From assembly GCF_018294505.1 (NCBI RefSeq), contig NC_057807.1, forward strand, positions 172,213,498-172,277,497: a stretch of 64,000 bases of DNA. Direction: 5' to 3'. This DNA is from Triticum aestivum (Eukaryota > Streptophyta > Magnoliopsida > Poales > Poaceae). A program made the translations under genes and the position numbers. Of the stretch, positions 1 to 12,717 are shown one piece after another. Numbering within the stretch: position 1 is the first letter of the stretch; the number at the start of each line of letters is the position of its first letter. Below the pieces are notes generated by a model. It made no database searches and was not told where the DNA came from. It saw only the letters and a list, made by a program, of their open reading frames with translations.

Positions 1-2120
1 TACATTCTAGTTATCACCCAAAATGTTTGTACAAAAGAAGTGGTTGTACAAAAATAACTATTCAAAAATCAACACAAAACATCTATAAAAGTTCCAATAT
101 GGCGAAAATCATTTTCAAAGTACCATGTCAACAGATATTTAATTTCCATCACACAAAACAATGTTTCAGTTGCATGTTTTACAATGAATATTGTACAAAA
201 ACAAGTAGCCGTGGCAAATTAAAATTTCCAAAATTGACATGGTATAAATAAATAATACCATCCTACCTACATTAGAACTACCATGGCCTAACAAATAAAA
301 TTACCATCGTCTAACAAATAAAATTGCCATGCTAACTACAATAAAACTACCATGGTATATAATTAACAAAATCGCCAAGTCCATGTACTTTTTTCCATGG
401 TCCAAATAATGAAATTGGCATGCTAGTTACAAAAACTTACCATGGTCTTATTAATAAAATCGCAATGGTGTAAATAATAAATATACATGGCTAAATAATA
501 AAAATACCATAGTTTAATTAAATAAAACTCCTATGGTCTAAACAATAATGGAAAGAAGCAGCTTTAAAACATTTGCTCCATAAAAACATAACAAGTTTTT
601 TGTTTAAATTTCAAAATGGATACATAGAAAAATTTTCATCAGAAGGCGTCTATGATATGAAGAAAAAACCAAATTGCCATGTCTGGTCGAAATAATGAAA
701 TTGTCAAGCTACTTACAGAAAATCAACATGGTCTGATTAATAAAATTTCCATGGTATAAATAATAAATAGCCATGATCTAAATAATAAAACTACCATGGT
801 ATAATTAAATAAAACTACCATGGTCAAAAGAATAAAAATTGCCATGCTACCAATAATAAAATCAACATGTTCTTATTAATAATTTTGCCATGGTCTAACT
901 AATAAGATTGCCATTATCTAAAAAGTTACATTGCCATGGTACATAAAATGAAATTTCCATGGTCTAAATATTAAAATTGTCATGGTACCTAAAATAAAAC
1001 TACCATGTTCTAAATAGTAAAAATGGCATGGTCTAATAAGGAAAATTGCTACCGTACCTACAATAAAATAACACGTGGCAGACTTATAAAAATATTCTAC
1101 AAAACATTTCTTTTAAAAAATGTATAATGGGGACATGTCAAATGTACGAATTAAATGGCGAATGTAGTATATAGTTAACTTAAAGTGGCAAAAGATTGGA
1201 AAGTTTGCCATGGTTAGTTTATAGTTAAAAGCAAGCAAATATACCATGTATTGAACATATATCTAATACAAATTAAAATGCACGGAAAAAATCATCTTTA
1301 AAAAGTTTTTCATGGCATGTCTATACATATAGTACAGAACTTAAGGTGCCGTGGAACAAAAATATTTTTAAAAATTTGCTCTGTAAAAAACATGGCAAGT
1401 TTTTTTTAAATGGACACATGGCAAATTTAGGAGATTTATTCTTTAACATACATGGTGAATGTAGCAAATTGCCAAGGGCACATGGCAGATTTTAATAGTT
1501 TTATTTTTTTGGAAAAGATGGCAAAATTAGGAGTTTGCCATGGGCACATGGTAAAATTAGGAGAATTTTTCTTTAAAAGAGATAAAAAAATTAGGAATTT
1601 TCCCAACGGAACATGGCAAATTTAGGATTTTTTTATTCAAACACATGGAAAATTAAGGATTTGTACCATGATATAGAAGAGAAAAATGCATGCTACAAAT
1701 ATGATGCAACAAGAACTCTAATTGAAGTATATTTAGTTGACAAGGTAAGACAATGGCAATTACAATGGTTGGACAAATAAGACAAGCTGCCATATGGTTT
1801 GAGTTAGCAATTTTTTCCCATGGCATACTAGGTGTTATCATCTAAAAATGCTACACAAAACTTTGTAAAACCCAGTTTGCCATCTTTAAACTTAACCACA
1901 ACAACACAGATATAAATTTACAAATTACGAACAATGGACAGAAGCCAACTCTAATGATGCCTGCAATTGAGCTAACAATGGATTGTTTTTATCTTGTTCT
2001 TGCTTGTAGAATCAATCAAATCGTGTACTACAAAACAAGAACATGAGAAAATAGACAAAAACAACATGCCCCAAGCACCAAGAATAAAAGCATAACTTAA
2101 CCTAATTGCTTCCATAGACA
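1..2120. repeat. AT-rich degenerate CCATGG-centred repeat field
   Basis: The stretch is AT-rich and dominated by variants of a short unit in which CCATGG or CATGG alternates with runs such as AAATAATAAAAT, spaced roughly 30-40 bases apart. Units occur in both senses because the core is palindromic. No reading frame longer than about 75 codons is present and none resembles a known protein. Arrays like this often make up subterminal or internal parts of class II elements in grasses, but no terminal inverted repeat is visible here, so the family is not assigned. The left end runs off the window. Confidence 0.55.
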
Positions 2121-2133
2121 TCAGGTGCTAGTG

Positions 2134-2935
2134 CTATTTATCCATCTTTTTGTTGTTGACTACCAGGGTCGCCGCCCTCAACAAAAGCCTCCATGTCAAC
2201 ACACACGGACGTGGATGCACGCCCTCCAGCGCGAGTGAAATGGTCAGTCCTCGAAGAATCGACAACGCAGCCTTGGCGGCCTCCGATGTTGCGCCGCCGG
2301 CGGCCACTTCGAATCCCTGCTCTGCTTCTCTTGACGCAAACCTCATCCTCGAGGCGTCTCCCGCATGACGCGTGATGCACAGATCAACCCCCAGTTGCGC
2401 GCTCCGCGGTGTACCATCAACCTTGGCTCAAGCATGGGCTACCCTAGGGTCGAGTTGGCGTCGGCAACCGCGGCCACCCGCTGGATGCAGCGGCACGGCC
2501 CTAGCGCGACGAACTTGTCCCACGCGCGACCACCAGAGGGGAGAGCGAGCAAGCCGTTGGTGCTCGCCAACCAATGGATCCACCCCCCGGTGGTCGCCCT
2601 TCCTCGGCCTCTTCGTCTCCCAGGCGGCGTACCCCCAACCAGCTCCCTATCTGCAAGCGCGGCGTCCCTGTCGTCAGCTTCCCTCGCATGTGTCGAGCGC
2701 GGAATCATGGAATCACCGCACGCGCAACCCTTCACCATCAACCTCGTCATCTTTGTCTCCTAGGCGGCGAACCTCGGCCAGGACCCCGTGTGCGAACATG
2801 GCAACGACAGAGCAGGGAGCACGCGTGAGTTGTAGGGTGAGGATGGGTGGAAGAAATAGAGGAGTGGCGTCGAAAGTGGATAAGCCTTGTCCATCCATTC
2901 GCTGCAGAGGAGTGCTCGCGTAGAAAGCACATTTC
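2134..2935. other. GC-rich segment of unknown origin, possible decayed minus-strand exon
   Basis: Base composition changes sharply from AT-rich to GC-rich here. Several overlapping open frames exist on both strands, which GC-rich DNA gives by chance. On the minus strand two related stretches (around 2786-2756 and 2633-2614) both read like a G-x-x-R-R-L-G-D/E motif, suggesting an internal duplication in a once-coding piece. No protein family is recognised. It could be a captured gene fragment inside a class II element. Low confidence that it is functional. Confidence 0.25.
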
Positions 2936-3017
2936 AGCGAATATTTGCTAAATCTAACTAACCCAGTCGCTCACGCAGAGATTCGTGCAGTTTAATCCAA
3001 TGACAATAAGAGTGTTA

Positions 3018-5099
3018 GAGCATCTCCAGTCGTCTGCCCCCCTAGAGACTTGAAATAACGCTGCTTGGGGGCCATCCGGCGGTAAATTTGGCGTGGGGGG
3101 CTCGGGTTCCCAGCCGACGCCCCAAGTTCTCCCCCACTCACCGATTTCGGCCCAATTTTGGCGCAACTTTGGCTCAAATTCGGCGTGCTTCCTCATTAAT
3201 TCAACATAAACTATTTTTTACCTCATAATTCATCACAGAAATCAATACAAATCAAATAGTTCAACGAAGCAAACTCATAATTCAAACACAAAATAAAAAT
3301 CATAGTTCATCACACGTCGAACTAGGCGTTGCCCTTGAGCCTCCATGGGTGCTCCACCAGATCGTGTTGCAGTTCTTGATGCACCTGTGGGTCTCGGATC
3401 TCCTGACGCATATTCAGGAAGGCAGCCCATGATGCCGGTAGCAGGTGATCAACTTGGGCAAGAGGACCCTGCCTGTAATATGGTTCAGTGTCGAACACTG
3501 ACTCTTCATGCTCGCTCTCAATGATCATGGTGTGCAAGATGACACAGCAAGTCATGACTTCCCACATTTGATCTTTCAACCAGGTTAGAGCGGGGTACCG
3601 GACAACAGCAAATCGAGATCAGAGCACACCAAATGCCCGCTTGGCATCCTTCCTGCAAGCCTCCTAACACTTGGCGAAGTAGGAACGCTTGCCTCCTAGC
3701 ATAGGGTTTGAGATAGTCTTCAAAAATGTAGAACATCTCGGATAGATGCCATCTACTAGGTAGTATCACCTGTGTAGTGGTGCCCATTGACTTCGAAGTT
3801 CACCGGAGGAGCATGATCTTCAACAAGCTTGGCAAAGACATTCGAGCACTGCAGTATGTTGATGTCATTGTGAGTTCCTGGCATACAAAAAAGGAGTGCC
3901 AAATCCAGAGGTCCTGTGTGGCCACTGCCTCAAGTACCACACTGCAAGCTTCTTTGGCACCTTTCTACATCCCCTGCCAAGCAAATGGATAGTTTTTCCA
4001 TGCCCAATACATGCAGTCGATGCTTCCAAGCATCCCAGGAAATCCTCTTGCTGCATTATGTGCTAGGATCCAAGCAGTGTCTTCGGCATTGGGTGATCGC
4101 AATTATTGTGGTCCAAACACTGCCACCACTATCCTACAGAACTTGTATAAACACTCAATGGTGATGGACTCAGCCATGCATCCATAGTCTTCCAGTATAT
4201 CACCTGGAGCTCCGTATGCAAGCATCCTCATAGCTATCGTGCACTTCTGGAGTGGGGTGAATCCAAGTGTGCTGGTGCAATCCTTCTTATACTTGAAGTA
4301 GCTGTCGAACTCCTAGATGGAATTCACAATCCTGAGGAAGAACTTTCGGCTCATCCGATAACGGCACCGAAATAATTTCTCATCATGTAGTGGAGCGTCG
4401 ACGAAGTAGTCGGCGTAGAGCAAGCAGTAGCCCTCCAGTCGATGTCTCTGCTTGCTCTTACGGCGGCCCGGCGCCGAGCCACCTCGTCGTGGCTTTGCAT
4501 TGCTAGCAGACAGGCCGGCCAGAGCGGCAAGGATCTTGAGGTGCTCTTCGTCCTGGGTGTCGGCTTTGCTTCCTCCTCCAGCAGCGCCATGAACGCCTCC
4601 TCCTCGTCGGAGTCCATCCCCGAATAGGCAAAACACCAAACACTTGGCGGGTGTGGTAGGTGCGCAGCCACTGGTACCCCCCCTCCTGCATGGCCGGAGT
4701 GCTGGAAGGCCCAGGAGCGGGATGGAGGCTGTCATGGCAAAACCCTCTCTTTCTGGCGGCGAAATGGCCTTTTTAGCGGCGGACCAGCAGCTGTGGGCAG
4801 GTGGGCGGCGCTGGGATCGGCATGGCGACAAAAGGGCAAGTGTCATCCTACAGCGCGCGAGGCCGAATCTGGGCGGGGAAAAGTTGTTTTCGCCTGACAG
4901 TGGTGACCCGCGTGACTTTTTCTTCTGCCGGAGCCCCCAAGCACCCCAAACGCGCTAGGTTCGTCTTGGGATCTCCGGGCCAAAAATGGGCCGAACCAGC
5001 GGAATTCGGCGTCTTGGGGGGCAACTGGGAGGTTTTTTCGGCGCTGGTGAAAAAATCGCGTCCTAGGGGGGCCTGTTGAGTGCGCGAGTGGAGATGCTC
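3018..5099 (-). mobile_element. PIF/Harbinger DNA transposon with TTA target duplication
   Basis: Terminal inverted repeats match well: the left end reads GAGCATCTCCAGTCG and the right end is the reverse complement of GAGCATCTCCACTCG. TTA flanks both ends (3015-3017 and 5100-5102), the target duplication expected for PIF/Harbinger. The length is about 2.08 kb. It encodes a decayed Harbinger-type transposase on the minus strand. The right-hand TTA is also the left-hand TTA of the next element. Confidence 0.88.
3322..4846 (-). pseudogene. Harbinger-type (HARBI1-like) transposase, decayed
   Basis: The minus strand carries the transposase in broken frames. The N-terminal portion (about 4846-4313) has the basic G-R-R-K-S-K-Q-R-H region, then a Y-C-L-L-Y-A-D-Y-F stretch and M-S-R-K-F-F-L-R-I, typical of plant PIF-like transposases. 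The C-terminal portion (3579-3322) has M-W-E-V-M-T-C-C-V-I-L-H, the conserved end of the DDE nuclease core, and finishes W-R-L-K-G-N-A. The middle of the core is present but interrupted by stops and frameshifts, so no intact catalytic protein can be made. It fills most of its element, as expected for an old autonomous copy. Confidence 0.85.
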
Positions 5100-5706
5100 T
5101 TAGAGCAACTCCAACGGGGCAACCCATTTCATCCGCCCACGTCCATTTGGGTCGCCATGGACAAAAACGCCAGCCCAACGAGCCGACCCATTCCCAAAAT
5201 CCGTCTGCATCGCATCTGCACGGACCCATATTCCATCCCAAAAATGCGCCTGAAATGCGTCGGCACGGACACGACGCGGATGCACCGCGCGTCTCCTCGA
5301 TGTCCACCGTGGTCCCACTTGTCGGCCGCATCCACCACCCACGTCTTACTAAATGCCATCACCTACCTCGGGGCCCGCCTGGAAGCGTGTGGAAGATCCG
5401 CGTGCCCGTCCTTTTTAATGGAAGCGTGCGGTGGGGCCGGCCTCATCCACTTCCAACACCCGTACACATCTGGCCATGCGGTGCTCCCTCGCCGGCGACC
5501 AGGAACCCTAGCAAGCCCAAACCACCATGGGGTTTTTAGGCAAGGGGAGGGGGAAGCTGACATCCATTTCGAGCTCTTCCCGCGACTCACCGGGGCGAGC
5601 TCTTCCGCCGCTGCCTCCTAGATGCAGCTTGACACCGGAGCGGCAGCGTTTGTACATACCAGTCCACCGGGCGCGGTGGCACTGGTAGTACCGCTGGCCA
5701 CTGCAG

Positions 5707-5817
5707 TATCCGTATGTCAACTTGCCTCATGGCTAGCATCTGGATCCGCAGTGGATCCCTATTCCTGCAGTGCCATGCACGCCGTGGGCGCAAGCCGAGG
5801 AGGTTTGCCGGTGTCAC
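5707..5817 (+). repeat. 111-bp direct repeat, left copy flanking the Copia element
   Basis: This block begins TATCCGTATGTCAAC and ends GGTGTCAC, one base before the 5' LTR. A second copy occurs at 14468-14578, directly after the truncated 3' LTR. Three base differences are visible between the copies. It takes the place of the usual 5-bp target duplication. Confidence 0.9.
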
Positions 5818-5818
5818 A

Positions 5819-7583
5819 TGTTCGAAATATGCCCTAGAGGCAATAATAAATTAGTTATTATTACTATATTTCCTTGTTCATGATAATCGTTTATTATCCA
5901 TGCTATAATTGTATTGATAGGAAACTCAGATACATGTGTGGATACATAGACAACACCATGTCCCTAGTAAGCCTCTAATTGACTAGCTCGTTGATCAATA
6001 GATGGTTACGGTTTCCTGACCATGGACATTGGATGTCGTTGATAACGGGATCACATCATTAGGAGAATGATGTGATGGACAAGACCCAATCGTAAGCCTA
6101 GCACAAAGATCGTAGTTCGTATGCTAAAGCTTTTCTAATGTCAAGTATCATTTCCTTAGACCATGAGATTGTGCAACTCCCAGATACCATAGGAATGCTT
6201 TGGGTGTACCAAACGTCACAACGTAACTGGGCGGCTATAAAGGTGCACTACAGGTATCTTCGAAAGTGTCTGTTGGGTTGGCACGAATCGAGACTGGGAT
6301 TTGTCACTCCGGTAGACGGAGAGGTATCTCTGGGCCCACTCAGTAGGACATCATCATAATGTGCACAATGTGACCAAGGGGTTGATCCGGGATGATGTGT
6401 TACGGAATGAGTAAAGAGACTTGCCGGTAACGAGATTGAACAAGGTATCGGTATACCGACGATCGAATCTCGGGCAAGTACTATACCGCTAGACAAAGGG
6501 AATTGTATACGGGATCGATTGAGTCCTTGACATCATGGTTCATCCAATGAGATCATCGTGGAACATGTGGGAGCCAACACGGGTATCCATATCCCGCTGT
6601 TGGTTATTGGCCAGAGAACGTCTCGATCATGTCTGCATGGTTCCCGAATCCGTAGGGTCTACACACTTAAGGTTCGATGACGCTAGGGTTATAAAGGAAG
6701 TTTGTATGTGGTTACCGAATGTTGTTCGGAGTCCCGGATGAGATCCCGGACGTCACGAGGAGTTCCAAAATGGTCCGAAGGTAAAGATTTATATATGGGA
6801 AGTCCTGTTTTGGTCACCGGAAAAGTTTCGGGTTTTATCGGTAACGTACCGGGACCACCGGGAGGGTCCCGGGGGTCCACCAATTGGGGCCACCATCCCC
6901 GGAGGTCTGCATGGGCCAGGTGTGGGAGGGGACCAGCCCCAGGTGGGCTGGTGCGCCCCCCCCCACAAGGGCCAAGGCACCTAGGGTTTGGGGGAGGGGG
7001 CGCACCCACCTAACTTGGGGGGGGGGGGGAGTTTCCCCTCTTCCCCCTCCCCTTGGCCGCACCCTAGATGGGTTTGGGCTGGCCGCCGCCCCTAGGGGTG
7101 GAACCCTAGGTGGGGGCGCAGCCCTCCCTCCCCCCTATATATACTTGAGGGTTTGGGGGCTGCCAACACATGAGTTTCACCTCTCCCTGGCGCAACCCTA
7201 CCTCTCTCCCTCCTCCTCTCCCGCGGTGCTTGGCGAAGCCCTACAGGATTGCCACGCTCCTCCATCACCACCACGCCATTGTGCTGCTGCTGGATGGAGT
7301 CTTCCTCAACCTCTCCCTCTCTCCTTGCTGGATCAAGGCATGGGGGACGTCACCGGGCTGTACGTGTGTTGAACGCGAAGGTGCCGTCCGTTCGGCACTA
7401 GGATCTCCGGTGATTTGGATCATGACGAGTACGACTCCTTCAATCCCGTTCTCTTGAACGCTTACGCTTAGCGATCTACAAGGGTATGTAGATGCACTCT
7501 CCTTCCCCTCGTTGCTGGTTTCTCCATAGATAGATCTTGGTGACACGTAGGAAAATTTTGAATTTCTGCTACGTTCTCCAACA
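5819..7583 (+). repeat. 5' LTR of the Angela-type Copia element (1765 bp)
   Basis: It runs from TGTTCGAAATATG to TTCTCCAACA. A polymorphic poly-G/poly-C section lies near 6950-7060 and a TATA box at 7136-7143. By eye it differs from the 3' LTR by a few percent over the first 600 bases. Confidence 0.93.
7136..7143 (+). promoter_or_regulatory. TATA box of the Copia 5' LTR
   Basis: TATATATA follows a C-rich stretch about 450 bases before the LTR end, where BARE1/Angela elements place their promoter. The same box is at 14031-14038 in the 3' LTR. Confidence 0.7.
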
Positions 7584-7598
7584 GTGGCATCATGAGCT
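7584..7598 (+). other. Primer binding site of the Copia element
   Basis: GTGGCATCATGAGCT directly abuts the 5' LTR. It is a degenerate form of the initiator-Met tRNA complement (TGGTATCAGAGC-like) used by this family. Confidence 0.65.
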
Positions 7599-7599
7599 A

Positions 7600-8970
7600 G
7601 GTCTATTGCGTAGATTCTTTGCACAAGTAGAACACAAAGTAGTTGTGGGCGTTGATGTTTTTCAATATGATTACCGTTACTATTCCAATCTTGATTCGGC
7701 GGCATCGTGGGATGAAGCGGCCCGGACCGACCTTACACGTACTCTTACGTGAGACAGGTTCCACCGATTGACATGCACTTGTTGCATAAGGTGGCTAGCG
7801 GGTGCCAGTCTCTCCCACTTTAGTCGGATCGGATTCGATGAAAAGGGTCCTTATGAAGGGTAAATAGCAATTGACATATCACGTTGTGGTTTTTGCGTAG
7901 GTAAGAAACGTTCTTGCTAGAAACCCATAGCAGCCACGTAAAACATGCAAACAACAATTAGAGGACGTCTAACTTGTTTTTGCAGGGTATGCTATGTGAT
8001 GTGATATGGCCAAGAAGAATGTGATGAATGATATGTGATGTATGAGATTGATCATGTTCTTGTAATAGGAATCACGACTTGCATGTCGATGAGTATGACA
8101 ACCAGCAGGAGCCATAGGAGTTGTCTTTATTTATTGTATGACCTGCGTGTCATTGAACAACGCCATGTAATTACTTTACTTTATTGCTAACCGGTAGCCA
8201 TAGTAGTAGAAGTAATAAGTTGGCGAGACAACTTCATGGAGACACGATGATGGAGATCATGATGATGGAGATCATGGTGTCATGCCGGTGACGATGACGA
8301 TCATGGAGCCCCGAAGATGGAGATCAAAAGGAGCAATATAATATTGGCCATATCATGTCACTTTTTGATTGCATGTAATGTTTATCATGTTTATGCATCT
8401 TATTTGCTTAGAACGACAATAGTAAATAAGATGATCCCTCGTTAAAATTTCAAGAAAGTGTTCCCCCTAACTGTGCACCGTTGCGAAAGTTTGTCGTTTC
8501 GAAGCACCACGTGATGATCGGGTGTGATAGATTCTTACGTTCACATACAACGGGTGTAAGCCAGATTTACACACACGAAACACTTAGGTTGACTTGACGA
8601 GCCTAGCATGTACAGACATGGCCTCGGAACACAAGAGACCGAAAGGTCAAGCATGAGTCGTATAATAGATACGATCAACATGAAGATGTTCGCCGATGAT
8701 GACTAGTCCGTCTCACGTGATGATCAGACACGGCCTAGTTGACTCGGATCATGTAATCACTTAGATGACTAGAGGGATGTCTATCTGAGTGGCAGTTCAT
8801 AAGATGAACTTAATTATCCTGAACATAGTCAAAAGATCTTTGCAAATTATGCCGTAAGCTCGCGCTTTAGTTCCACTGTTTAGATATGTTCCTAGAGAAA
8901 ATATAGTTGAAAGTTGACAGTAGCGATTATGCGGACAATAGAAAGCTTATGTCCTTAGTGCACCTCTCAG
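7600..8970 (+). pseudogene. Decayed 5' leader and start of gag of the Copia element
   Basis: This stretch lies between the primer site and the first recognisable gag fragments. It has no long open frame. The position is that of the untranslated leader and N-terminal gag in intact Angela elements, but stops and indels make the protein unreadable. Confidence 0.5.
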
Positions 8971-8971
8971 T

Positions 8972-9640
8972 GTGCTGAACCCCAAAACGTCGTTTGTGGA
9001 TGTTGCGAAAATCGGACATACATGTTTTGGTAACTACGTGATAGTTCAGTTAAACGGTTTAGAGTTGAGGTACCAAAGACGTTTTCGAAACGTCGCGGAA
9101 CATATGAGATGGTTTCGAGGGCTGAAATTGGGATTTCAGGCTCGTGCCCACGTCAAGAGGTATAAGACCTCCGACAATTTTCTTAGCCTGCAAACTAAAG
9201 GGAGAAAAGCTCAATCGTTGAGCTTGTGCTCAGATTGTCTAAGTGCAACAATCACTTGAATCGAGTGGGAGTTGATCTTCCAGATGAGACAGTGATGTTT
9301 CTCCAAAGTCATTGCCACCAAGCTACTAGAGCTTCGTGATGAACTATAACATATCAGGGATAGATATGATGATCCTTGAGGTATTCACGATGTTTGACAC
9401 CGCGAAAGAAGAAATCAAGAAGGAGCATCAATTGTTGATGGTTGGTGAAACCACTAGTTTCAAGAAGGGCAAGGGCAAGAAGGGATACTTCATGAAACGG
9501 CAAATCAGCTGCTACTCCAGTGAAGAAACCCAAGGTTGAACCAAACCCGAGACTAAGTGCTTCTGTGATAAGGGGAATAGTCACTAGAGCGGAATTACCC
9601 TAGATACTTGGTAGATGAGAAGGCTGGCAAGGTCGATAGA
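8972..9640 (+). pseudogene. Copia gag (capsid/nucleocapsid) remnants
   Basis: Fragments in different frames resemble the gag of Angela elements. They include a helical piece at about 9380-9470 reading M-F-D-T-A-K-E-E-I-K-K-E-H-Q-L and, after a lysine-rich K-K-G-K-G-K-K-G-Y-F run, a broken zinc-knuckle region around 9530-9600. Gag forms the virus-like particle in the cytoplasm. Multiple stops and frameshifts mean no product. Confidence 0.65.
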
Positions 9641-12560
9641 AGTATATTGGACATACATTATGTTAATGTGTACTTTACTAGTACTCCTAGTAGCACCAGG
9701 GTATTAGATACCGGTTCGGTTGCTAAGTGTTAGTAATTCGAAATAAAAGAGCTACGGAATAAACGGAGACTAGCTAAAGGTGAGCTGACGATATGTGTTG
9801 GAAGTATTTCCAAGTTTGATGTGATCAAACATCGCACGCTCCCTCTACGATCAAGATTAGTATTAAACCTGAGTAATTTTCATTTGGTGTTTGCGTTGAG
9901 CATAGACATGATTGGATTATGTCTATCGCAATACGGTTATTCATTTAAGGAGAATAATGGTTACTCTGTATATTTGAATAATACCTTCAATGGTCTTGCA
10001 CCTGAAACGAATGGTTTATTGAATCTCTGTCGTAGTGATACACATTTTCGTGCCAAAAGATATAAGATAGTAATAATAGTACCACTTACTTATGGCACTG
10101 CCATGTAAGTCATATTGGTATAAAACGCATGAAGAAGCTCCATGTTGATGGATCTTTGGACTCGCTCGTTTTTGAAAAGTTTGAGACATGCGAACCATGT
10201 CTATTGGTGTATACGCATGAAGAAACTCCATGCAGATGGATCGTTTGGACTCACTTGATTTTGAATCACTTGAGATATGCAAATTATACCACATGGGCAA
10301 GATGACTGAAAAGCCTCGGTTTCAGTAAGATGGAACAAGATAGCAACTTGTTGGAAGTAGCACATTTTGATGTGTGCAGTCCAATGAGTGCTGAGGCATG
10401 CAGTGAATATCATTATGTTCTTACTTCACAGATGATTCGAGTAGATGTTGAGTATATTTACTTGATGAAACAAAAGTCTGAATTATTGAATGGTTCAAGT
10501 AATTTCAGAGTGAAGTTGAAGATCATCGTGACAAGAGGATAAAATGTCTACGATATGATCATAGAGATGAGTATCTGAGTTACGAGCTTTGGCACGCAAT
10601 TAAGACATTGTGGAAATTGTTTCACAATTAATACCGCCTCGAACACCATACTGTGATGGTGTGTCCGAACATCATAGTTGCACCCTATTGGATATTGTGC
10701 ATACCATGATGTCTCTTATCGAATTACCACTATCGTTCATGGGTTAGGCATTAGAGACAACCGCACTCACTTTAATGGGGCACCACATAATTCTGTTGAG
10801 ACGACACCGTTTGAACTGTGGTTTGGAGAAACCTAAGTTGTCGTTTCTTAAAAGTTTGGGGATGTGACGCTTATGTGAAAAAGTTTCAGGTTGATAAGCT
10901 CAAACCCAAAGCGGATAAAATGCATCTTCATAGGACACCCAAAACAGTTGGTTATACCTCCTAATTCAGATCCGAAAGCAATAGGGATTGTTTCTTGAAC
11001 CGGGTCCTTTCTCGAGAAAAAAAGTTTGTCTCGAAAGAATTGAGTGGGAGGATGGTGGAGACTTAATGAGGTTATTGAACCATCACTTCAACCAGTGTGT
11101 AGCAGGGCACAGGAAGTTGTTCATGTGGCACCTACACCAATTGAAGTGGAAGCTGATAATAGTGATCATGATGCTTCAGATCAAGTCACTACCGGACCTC
11201 GTAGGTCGACAAGGACGCGTACTACTTCAGAGTGGTACGCACTCCTGTCTTAGAGGTCATGTTGCTAGACAACAATGAACCTACGAGCTATGGAGAAGCG
11301 ATGGTGGGCCCAAATTCCAACAAATGGTTAGAAGCCATGAAATCCGAGATAGGATCCATGTATCAGAACAAAGCATGGACTTTGGTGGACTTGCCCAATG
11401 ATCGGCAAGCCATTGAGATAAATGGATCTTTAAGAAGAAGACGGACGTGGATGGTAATGTCACCATCTATGAAGCTCGACTTGTGGCAAAGAGTTTTTCA
11501 CAAGTTCAAGGAGTTGACTACGATGAGATTTTCTCATCCGTAGCGATGCTTAAAGTCCGTCGGAATCATGTTAGCAGTAGCTGCATTTATGAAATCTGGA
11601 AGATGGATGTCAAAACGAGTTTCCTTACCAGTTTTCGTAAGGAAAGGTTGTATGTGATACAATCAGAAAGGCTTTGTCGATCCTAAGGATGACAAAAGGT
11701 ATGCTAGCTCCAGCGATCCTTCCATGGACTGGAGTAAGCATCTCGGAGTTGGAATATGCACTTTGATAAGATGATCAAAGATTTTTATTTATACAAAGTT
11801 TATGAGAAACTTGTATTTCCAAAGAAGTGAGTGGGAGCACTATAGAATTTATGATAAGTATATGTTGTGAACGTATTGTTGATCAGAAATGATGTAGAAT
11901 TTCTAGAAAGCATATAGGGTTATTTAAAAAGTGTTTTTCAATGGAAAACCTGGATTAGGCTACTTGAACAATAAGCATCAAGATATATAAGATAGATCAA
12001 AATGCTTAATAGTACTTTCAAATGAGCACATACCTTGACATGATCTTGAAGGTGTTCAAGATGGATCAGTCAAAGAAGGAGTTCTTGCCTGAGTTGTAAG
12101 GTATGATGTTAAGACTTAAAGCTCGACCACGGCAGAAGAAAGAGGAAGGACGAAGGTCGTCACCTATGCTTTTGTCATAGGCTCTATACTGTATGCCATG
12201 CTGAGTACTGCACCTGATGTGTGCCTTGCCACATGTCTGGCAAGAGGGTACAAAGGTGATCAAGGAGTGGATCACCATATGGCGGTCAAAATTATCCTTA
12301 GAGGAATAAGGATATGTTTCTCGGTTATGGAGGTGATAAAGAGTTCGACGTAAAGAGTTACGTCGATGCAAGCTTTAACACCTATCCGAATGACTCTGAG
12401 TAGCAAACCGGATACATATAGTGGAGCAACCATTTGGAATAGCTCCAAGTGGAGAGTGGAAGCAGCATTTAAATATGACCTAGAGATTTGCGAAGTACAT
12501 ACGGATCTGAATGTTGCAGACCCGTTGACTAAAACCTCTCTTACAAGCAAAACATGATCA
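9640..12560 (+). pseudogene. Copia pol remnants: protease, integrase, reverse transcriptase, RNase H
   Basis: The order is that of Copia elements. A protease active-site stretch L-D-T-G-S-V lies near 9700. An integrase core start, D-V-C-S-P-M-S, lies near 10370. The conserved region entering reverse transcriptase (E-P-T-S-Y-G-E-A-M, then K-W-L-E-A-M-K-S-E-I) is at 11278-11370 and D-V-K-T-S-F-L at about 11605. The RNase H tail E-V-H-T-D-L-N-V-A-D-P-L-T-K is at 12495-12540. All are in broken frames. This copy cannot supply its own enzymes. Confidence 0.85.
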
Positions 12561-12703
12561 AACCCCAGAACTCATTGAGTATTAATCACATGATGATGTG
12601 AACTAGTTTAGTGACACTAGTAAACTCTTGGGTGTTGGTCACATGACGATGTGACCTGTGAGTGTTAATCACATGGCGATGTGAACTAGATTATTGACTC
12701 TAG

Positions 12704-12717
12704 TGCAAGTGGGAGAC
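12704..12717 (+). other. Polypurine tract of the Copia element
   Basis: GCAAGTGGGAGAC lies directly before the 3' LTR. It primes plus-strand DNA synthesis in this family. Confidence 0.75.

Noticed and set aside
2365..2923. Overlapping 130-180 codon frames as a gene
   Set aside because: Frames occur on both strands in GC-rich DNA; no recognisable protein, no splice structure, no supporting context.
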